From assembly GCA_039519185.1 (NCBI GenBank), contig CM076848.1, positions 128,472,371 through 128,536,370 of the forward strand: 64,000 bases of DNA, written 5' to 3'. Each line of letters starts with the position of its first letter. Position 1 is the first letter of the stretch. Source of the DNA: Astragalus membranaceus. Lineage: Eukaryota > Streptophyta > Magnoliopsida > Fabales > Fabaceae. The translations under genes and the position numbers were made by a program. The notes beneath the pieces are model-generated. The model saw only the letters and a list, made by a program, of their open reading frames with translations, did no database searches and was not told where the DNA came from. This document shows, in pieces, positions 57,575 to 64,000 of this stretch.

Positions 57575-59881
57575 TGTAACATCCTGAAAATAATTAGTAG
57601 AATTATTTGGGTGTTAACCCAATTAAACCAATTTAGTACTTAACGGGTAAATTTAATGAGTGCTAAAATTATTTATTGGTTGTCATCGGATCGTTAACCG
57701 GATAATACGGATCAACGAAGTTTTGGAATCGAAATAAGAGATTTCGATCAATATGGTAATTTGACCGCGTTACAGCTTATACATTAAATAAATATATATA
57801 TGTGTACGTGTGTGTGTGTTAAAAAGAAAAGAAGAGAATTAATTAAGAAAGGAAGAAAGAATGCGAGGGAGAGAAACAGAAGAGAGAAAAGGAGAGAAAA
57901 GAGAAAGAAGAAAGAATGGGTGAGGAGGAAGAAGAGGAAAAAGGGAGGACTTCGACTCATCGAAACGACTTCCTTCCAACACGAAAAATGTTCAGCGTTA
58001 CTTCCTCTTCGATTTGGTACCAACATCAACATGATCAACTCACTCTCTCTCACTTTGCCATTTTCGAATATTGAAGGTTTTGGGGAAGGATTTCGGTTTT
58101 TGATGATGAGGTGATGGCTTACGGATGATTAGAAGGCAACCCGATGAAGGTGGAAAGCGGACTGATGTTCGATTGGAAGGTTGGGAGAGTTAGGGTTTGA
58201 GAATCCAAATTTGGGGTTTTTGGATGAATAGTGATTTTGAGCTTGAAGAAGAAGATGAATAGTGTTCGGGGAAGATTTCGAGGAATTCGGCATTTCGGTC
58301 AAAAGAGGTTCCGTGATCGAGCGGAAAGTTTTGGAAGCGGATTTGAGCGTCGTCGGAACGGAAAGTTTAAGCGGGGAGCGTTCGTGTGGCTACTCGGTGA
58401 TTTCGGCTCGATCGTGGTTCACGCTTCAAGGGTGAGTTCTACTCACGTTTAGGATTTTACGTTTCGAATTAATTGATAAACTGTTTTATCGCTTTCGCTG
58501 GACTGGAATATTATGTGATACTGTCTGATTCGGGTTAGGAATCGATTGGGGCGAATCTCGGGTTGCGTCGCGTTAAAATGGAATTTTTGGTGATTTGATT
58601 CGAGAGATTTTGATTTAAAACCGTTATTTGGAAAATCGTCGTATTTTGATAAACTTCGATTTGATTAAGATTTTGATTGATTTGATTGATTGTTTGATGT
58701 TGATTGGGTCTGATTATATGTGTGTGAAAACTGTTTTCAATCGGAACGAGAATCGGAATTAAGCGGAATCGCGGTTTTCGCGCGAAACCGCCAAATTCTG
58801 CACTTGACAGACCCCCTTGCTGTCTGTTCGCGCGCCACTTGCGCGCCGCGCGCCACTCGCGTGCCATTTGGCAGAACCTGCTGTCTGTTCGCGCGCCACT
58901 CGCGCGCCGCGCGCCACTCGCGCGCCATTTGGCAGAATTTCAGCAACCAAACACTATTTTTCGTTTCGCGATAACTTTTGATCCGGGAACCCGATCGAGG
59001 TGTTCTAAGATGCGTTGGAAAGCTTATTCAGAGCCCTAACTGAATATTCTATTTTTAAGGAAAAATGAACTCTTTTTGATATTGAAAATTGTGTCGAAAA
59101 GTGGTCAACTAGAGTGCGAGTGTGAACTTGGTTTTTATAAAATGTGGATTAAAGTGTTTCATTGATTGTCTGATTTGATGGACCGTGGGTTCATAGTACT
59201 GTAGATATATATGTATATATATATATATATCGAGTTGGGTGACGACCCATGTTTTGACATACTAGGCGGGGCAGTCATGCTCCCCCAACCTAGGCTCCGT
59301 GCCAATAGGAGAATGTACTATTGGTAAGGGGGTTCACCGGGATTAGCACTGGATTTGCAGTCGGTGTTATGTCATGAGTTTGTTGTACGTTCACCAGGAT
59401 TAGCACTGGATTTGCAGTCGGTGTCGTGTTGATTTTAAAAAAGGATTTTTAATTGAACCGAGAGAGTTAGTAGGGGTCTCGGTAGAACTCACTGAGATTG
59501 TATCTCACTGTTTAAATGTTGTTGTTTTACAGAGACACAGGGACAGCGGAAATCCAAGAGGCACGAGTAGGTTGAGCTCGGATTGGTTGTTGATAGCCCA
59601 GCTTTATGTTTAAGCTTATTTCCCTTTTGTTGTCTGTATACTAAAACATTATGTATTTAGTGCGTATCTTTCTTCCGCTTTCTTGTATGATACTGAATGC
59701 TATATATGCTGATGGTATATGGTCTGAGAACCATATTGTCTTGTTGTAAATAAGACTGTTTGGGTTATATTCAGCGAAAAATTTATAGTGATATTCAGTG
59801 TCTAAGCAGGAAATATATCTCTGATGTGTTACTAATGTGCACTTGGGTATTTTTAGTAGATAGAAATACCGGGGTGTTACA
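57575..59881 (+). repeat. G5 3' LTR, complete
   Basis: 2,307 bp, ends TGTAACATCC...GGTGTTACA. A TATA-like ATTAAATAAATATATATATG (57783-57802) would be the promoter, followed by a purine-rich GAGA/GAAAG stretch (57820-57930). The GC-rich block of CGCGCCACTCGCGCGCC type is at 58827-58930. Confidence 0.93.
58432..59532 (+). other. Predicted leader intron inside the G5 LTR
   Basis: Donor TTCAAGG|GTGAGTTCTACTCAC and acceptor TTGTTGTTTTACAG|AGACACAGGG, 1,101 nt. The inverted repeat TGAGATTGTATCTCA (59493-59507) lies 25 nt before the acceptor. The intron is shared with the 5' LTR (52189-53300). Prediction only. Confidence 0.45.
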
Positions 59882-60120
59882 GCCTACGTCGTTTTCAGAT
59901 TCTACGCGTCGAAATCTTCAGGAAGCACTAGTCTTTTATTCGTTTCAGTGATATTGACATCAGAGCTTTTTTCGATTAGACTATTTACCATAATTCATTT
60001 TGTTCCTTTGGACTTTGTTTCAGTCACAAAAATTCTAAAATAAAAAGTTTATAATTACTGTTATTTTCTTTCAGCCGTATTCCAATCTCTATATGATCTG
60101 TGGATTTTTCTTTGTGCACT
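59882..60120. other. Unassigned AT-rich sequence right of G5
   Basis: No frame or element motif was seen. It may be flank of the G5 insertion or part of the LTR remnant that follows. Confidence 0.5.
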
Positions 60121-61396
60121 GTTGTTATTGTTGTTGTTCTTGTTAAATAGTATACCATTAGATACTAAAGTTGTTAAGTTGTTGTTGTTGTTGTTGTTGA
60201 TGTTAAGTGGTTAAGTTGTGGTTGTTGTTGCTATTGATGGTAAGTTGTTAAGTTCTTGTTGTTTTTTATGTAAATTTATTAAATTGTTGGTGTTGCTGAG
60301 ATATTAAGTTGTTAAGTTGTTGGTGTTGTTGTTGATGTAAAGTTGTTAAGTTGTTGCTGTTGTTGTTATTGTTGTTGTTGATACTGATGTTAAGTTGTTA
60401 GGTTTTTGTTGTTGTTGTTGTTGCTGTTGTTGTTGTTGTTGTTAGACACGGCATTTGGTCGGGTTCATGTATCATGGTGTCCATATTGTTGTTGTATCAG
60501 TAAGGAATTATCGGGCAAGGTATCCCGTTCAGGCATGGTGTCTCAGTCCATATATACTGTTGTGGTTGTTAGGGTGTTAACGGCCAAGGTATCCCGTTCG
60601 GGCATGGTTTCCTGCTCCTCACATTGTCATTTTTAGTAGGGCATTATCGGGTAAGGTATCCCGTTCGGTATGGTTTCCCGGTCCTCATATCATTGTTGTC
60701 GTTTTCAGTAAGGCATTATTGGGCAAGGTATCTCGTTCGGGCATTTTATCCCGGTCCTCTGGTCATTGAGGTATTACGAACATGGTATTCTGATACGGGA
60801 AAGGTATCTCGGCCTCATTGTAGATAGGTTCACAGGCATATAGTTATGGTCTTAGTGATACGTCATTACGCATAATAGTATGTTTAGTTGTTGTTAATAA
60901 TATATGTTTTCATGAACATTTTAGTATGTGATACTTAGTTGTTTTTATCAAAGTTGTTGTTATAAGGTGCATTGCTCGTTTGTCTCCCTTACTGTAAGCG
61001 CTACCTGGGTCTATGATGACTAACCCCTTTGTTGTTGCTATGCATACCCCATTGTGTATGTATAGAGGATGTGCTTGCAAGTGCTGATGTTAATGGAGCC
61101 GGGGAGTGATTATGCTCTCGGAGTTACCGTAGTTAGAAGAAGCTAGTTTTTACTATTGACTAAAACTTTATTTTTCTGATGTACTTTTGTAAGGGTCTGC
61201 TCTAAACTATAGTGACATCAGAAATTTGAGTTATTTGCCTTACTTATATGTTGGTACTTTCGCTATATTTCCGCAAGTTTGTGAGCGTCATGTCTTCATC
61301 CCGTTAAATTAAAGTTTTATTTTGGACAAGACTTTGTTTCTGGTTGTTTTTCTTGCTTACGCTATATTTATGCATGACAGGGTAGTGGGTGTCACA
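60121..61396 (+). repeat. Degenerate plus-strand LTR remnant
   Basis: GTTGTTGTT and TTGTTAAGTTGTTG simple repeats (60121-60450) are followed by four tandem units and a tail ending GTGGGTGTCACA at 61396. The layout (simple repeats, tandem motif, TACCGTAGTTAG-type stretch, LTR end) parallels the LTR at 38950-40557. The left edge is not defined and no partner LTR was found. Confidence 0.55.
60513..60760. repeat. Tandem GGCAAGGTATCCCGTTCGGG units
   Basis: Four imperfect copies, starting near 60513, 60580, 60648 and 60722, each followed by CATGGTTTCCCGGTCCTCA-like text. Spacing is about 68-74 bp. Confidence 0.85.
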
Positions 61397-61846
61397 TCTG
61401 CTAACCTTAAAATTTAAATGCGCAATTATTAATGAGAGGGAGACCAAATGCAAAACCCTGATCGTATCCTATAAATATAGCAAAAAAGCCACGCCCAACG
61501 ATGTAACACCCAAAGTAGATATTAGTTACTTTGGATATTATAGTGTAGTTATTTTATTTCATTTGTATGTGTGGTTAAATGACTTGATTGATTTTGTTTG
61601 TTAATTAAGTACATTTTTAGTTGATGTTTTACCTAAGGATAACTTTGTAGGGGTTGCAATTAGAAATTTCGTGAGCATTAGTTAGTGGACTTGGGGGCGA
61701 AACCCAACCCATTTGGTAGAGTCAAACCTTACTCATAAACTGAATCCAATAGTTTAAGTGAGTATGTTGGAACACACATTAAGACCAACACTCACTCCCA
61801 CTCACATTTTCTCTCATTTCCAACCAAAACCAACATCTTCCTTCAA

Positions 61847-61889
<43 letters not shown>

Positions 61890-61899
61890 TGGAGAGGAG
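61397..61899. other. Unassigned sequence with an LTR-like start, ending at the gap
   Basis: TGTAACACCCAAAGTAG at 61503 resembles an LTR end of the same family, but the rest cannot be followed into the gap. A (GA)n run at 61850-61884 directly precedes the Ns. No gene was recognised. Confidence 0.5.
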
Positions 61900-62399
61900 N
61901 NNNNNNNNNNNNNNNNNNNNNNNNNNNNNNNNNNNNNNNNNNNNNNNNNNNNNNNNNNNNNNNNNNNNNNNNNNNNNNNNNNNNNNNNNNNNNNNNNNNN
62001 NNNNNNNNNNNNNNNNNNNNNNNNNNNNNNNNNNNNNNNNNNNNNNNNNNNNNNNNNNNNNNNNNNNNNNNNNNNNNNNNNNNNNNNNNNNNNNNNNNNN
62101 NNNNNNNNNNNNNNNNNNNNNNNNNNNNNNNNNNNNNNNNNNNNNNNNNNNNNNNNNNNNNNNNNNNNNNNNNNNNNNNNNNNNNNNNNNNNNNNNNNNN
62201 NNNNNNNNNNNNNNNNNNNNNNNNNNNNNNNNNNNNNNNNNNNNNNNNNNNNNNNNNNNNNNNNNNNNNNNNNNNNNNNNNNNNNNNNNNNNNNNNNNNN
62301 NNNNNNNNNNNNNNNNNNNNNNNNNNNNNNNNNNNNNNNNNNNNNNNNNNNNNNNNNNNNNNNNNNNNNNNNNNNNNNNNNNNNNNNNNNNNNNNNNNN
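61900..62399. other. Assembly gap, 500 N
   Basis: Exactly 500 N, a conventional placeholder length, right after a (GA)n microsatellite. Sequence on the two sides need not be adjacent, and frames crossing it are meaningless. Confidence 0.99.
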
Positions 62400-63099
62400 A
62401 ACCAAAGCAGGATAAGTGGTCATGGAATAGAACTGAGACCTTGATTTACATCGCCTCTAAGACCTTGTCTGAACATCACCATTTTCCACTTATCATCGGG
62501 AGCGTGTGGTCCCAATTCATAGAATTGTGACACCTCTCAAATTTTGCAGCATATTCCCCAACTGTCATCTCTCCTGTTTCAAATTCAGAAATTCCATCTG
62601 TTTGGCAAGTCTTTGAGAGTCGGGAAAATAATGACCCAAAAATAATTCTTGAAATTATTCCACTCAAGAGGAGTTCCTTGAGCTTGTAGCATTCAACGAG
62701 CATTAACCCACCAGGTGTGAGCATCCTCGTCCAGAGCGTTAGCAGCACAAATTACCTTTTCTCCTTCATTGCATTGCAAGGTATCAAAGATCCGTTCCAT
62801 GGCATCTACCCAGACATGGGCTTTCATTGCATCGGATCCTCCTTTGAAGGTTGGGGGTTTCATCTTCAGAAACCGAAAATACACCCTGTTGGGGTCCTCA
62901 GGTGTTGGCACATTGACTGGCTCAGCTGGTTGTGGTTGAGGCATCTGGTGTGCATCTGCTGCATTTGGGCCATTTGAGCCATCTGTTGCTGTTGCATTAG
63001 CATCATGTCATTCATCATCTTCTGCTGAGTCTCGATGACATTCTGCATCCATTCTTGATGAGGATCAACAAGTGGGTTTCTCCTACCTCTTCCAGCCAT
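62400..63099 (-). pseudogene. Third copy of G1 gag, partial, with many small indels
   Basis: It corresponds to 9836-10536. About seven one- or two-base insertions or deletions, relative to the two other copies, break the frame (for example near 62428, 62505, 62532, 62574, 62648 and 62951). Copies 1 and 2 show none between them, so sequencing error at a contig edge is a likely cause. The left end is the gap. Confidence 0.88.
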
Positions 63100-63223
63100 G
63101 ATTCTGCGAAGTATGCACAAAGTATTAAGTTGATCAGGCTCAATGTCTAATAGCATACTAAAAAAAATCAGACTTAGAAGACGTAAAAGACTCTTAACAT
63201 CTAAGTCCGACTAGGTCGAAACC

Positions 63224-63235
63224 GCTCTGATACCA
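63224..63235 (-). promoter_or_regulatory. Primer binding site, third G1 copy
   Basis: TGGTATCAGAGC on the minus strand, two bases before the LTR edge at 63238. Confidence 0.9.
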
Positions 63236-63237
63236 AA

Positions 63238-63913
63238 TGTAACAACCCGGTATTTCTAACATGTAGAGAGACCGAAGATGCACAGATTTCGGAAATTCAG
63301 AGGACACAGTTTCTGTTTCAAGTATTGGACGTACAAACTTTTTCCGAAATAAAAACATAATCTGAATAACATTACTTCATAAATAGAAGTTTACCGGTTC
63401 CATACCGAATGGATCAATATCCAAGTCCAAATACCAAACGGAAACATAAAACGGTTCATATAACTCATAATCAATACAAGTTTATACAACCAATAGGACA
63501 ACAAAAGAACAAAGGAGAAAATGACTAAGTCTTCAGCACCTCCAAGAGTATATCAACTACTCGTGCACAATAGTCTTCCTTTTTCCCTGCTTCTCTGAAA
63601 AACAACAAATATGGATTGGGTGAGATAACATTATCTCAGGGAGTCCTACCGAGCCCCCTCTCTGACACTCGGTTCAATTTATTAAACTGTTAAACAATGT
63701 TTAATTAGCTACCACTAGCTATGATCGAAATGCCAAGCAAATCGTGTTCTCAGTTGTATTTTAATAGCATAGCTTAAACCGACTGCACAACTGCTAATCC
63801 CGGTAGCTAGAGCTTAACATTGGCCGACTGCACAACTGCTAATCCGGCAATGAATGTTAACTTATAAGCAAAAACTTAGCACAAGCCGACTGCACACTGC
63901 TAATCCCGGCAAC
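63238..63913 (-). repeat. G1 5' LTR part, third copy
   Basis: Equivalent to 28089-28763, with small indels near 63416, 63845 and 63852. It ends at the same CCCGGCAAC where Athila sequence begins, so it descends from the same nested insertion. Confidence 0.92.
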
Positions 63914-64000
63914 TGTTGACTCTCAATCATATGATGTAAGTTATACATTTTTAGGCCAATTGTGCAGGTTTTTCATTGTATCACAGTCATTATCTGGAGA
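63914..64000 (+). repeat. Athila-derivative 5' LTR, third copy (cut by window end)
   Basis: Starts TGTTGACTC and matches 28764-28851, with one base missing near 63954 and one substitution at the edge. It continues outside the window. Confidence 0.9.

Larger units (their letters stand above)
51993..59881 (+). mobile_element. G5: decayed Tekay-type element, 5' LTR truncated
   Basis: 5' LTR fragment (51993-53649), primer site, gag-pol relic, polypurine tract, complete 3' LTR (57575-59881). The 5' LTR lacks its first ~670 bp, including the likely promoter, so it cannot start its own transcript. Coding parts are full of stops and frameshifts, yet the LTRs are about 99% alike outside short repeats (hand count). 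No target duplication is visible because the left end is gone; the right flank is GCCTA. Confidence 0.88.

Noticed and set aside
61758..62530. Frames of more than 200 codons spanning 61900-62399
   Set aside because: They consist mostly of N from the assembly gap.

Overview
This window is intergenic plant DNA made almost entirely of nested and rearranged LTR retrotransposons. No host gene, tRNA, rRNA or other RNA gene could be supported. The evidence for a plant is the set of element families: Ty3/Gypsy chromoviruses of Tekay/Del type (TGTAACA...TGTTACA long terminal repeats (LTRs), initiator-Met tRNA primer site TGGTATCAGAGC, C-terminal chromodomain), a Reina-like chromovirus relic, an Athila-type element (primer site TGGCGCCGTTGCCGGGGA), and a Tat-like fragment. 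A large-genome angiosperm, probably a eudicot, is likely; the species cannot be told.

Layout, left part (1-37335). The oldest layer is H, a dead Reina-like element on the minus strand (1878-3506, 19293-20921, 37213-37335). Two Tekay elements, also on the minus strand, inserted into it: G2 (13668-19292, and 1-1877) and G1 (complete at 20922-37212, with 5-bp target duplication CATAA). A Gag-protease-only Athila derivative (28764-35308) then inserted into the 5' LTR of G1. A 17,415-bp block of this nest (13668-31082) is tandemly repeated: bases 1-13667 are the end of the left copy, and the novel joint is 13667|13668, where the Athila gag is fused to antisense G2 integrase. I saw only one base difference between the copies (698 versus 18113).

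Middle part (37336-51992). This holds an (ATT)n microsatellite, a Tat-like LTR/primer-site/gag start, two LTR fragments joined tail to tail through minisatellites, a Tekay RT/RNase H fragment with its LTR (G3), and G4. G4 is a non-coding element arranged LTR-internal-LTR-internal.

Right part (51993-64000). G5 is a plus-strand Tekay element with a truncated 5' LTR, a badly decayed gag-pol and a full 3' LTR. It is followed by LTR remnants, a (GA)n run, a 500-base N gap (61900-62399), and a third, indel-ridden copy of the G1 gag/LTR with the same Athila insertion point.

No element here encodes an uninterrupted gag-pol. G1 has one frameshift and one UGA, G2 has two stops, H and G5 are relics, and the Athila derivative and G4 lack polymerase genes, so movement would need proteins from elsewhere. 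The most interesting non-gene signals are in the LTRs. Several families carry well-placed splice donor and acceptor pairs predicting a 1.1-1.8 kb leader intron inside the LTR. A conserved inverted repeat (TGAGAT...ATCTCA) lies just upstream of the acceptor, and a GC-rich palindromic cluster recurs in otherwise AT-rich LTRs.
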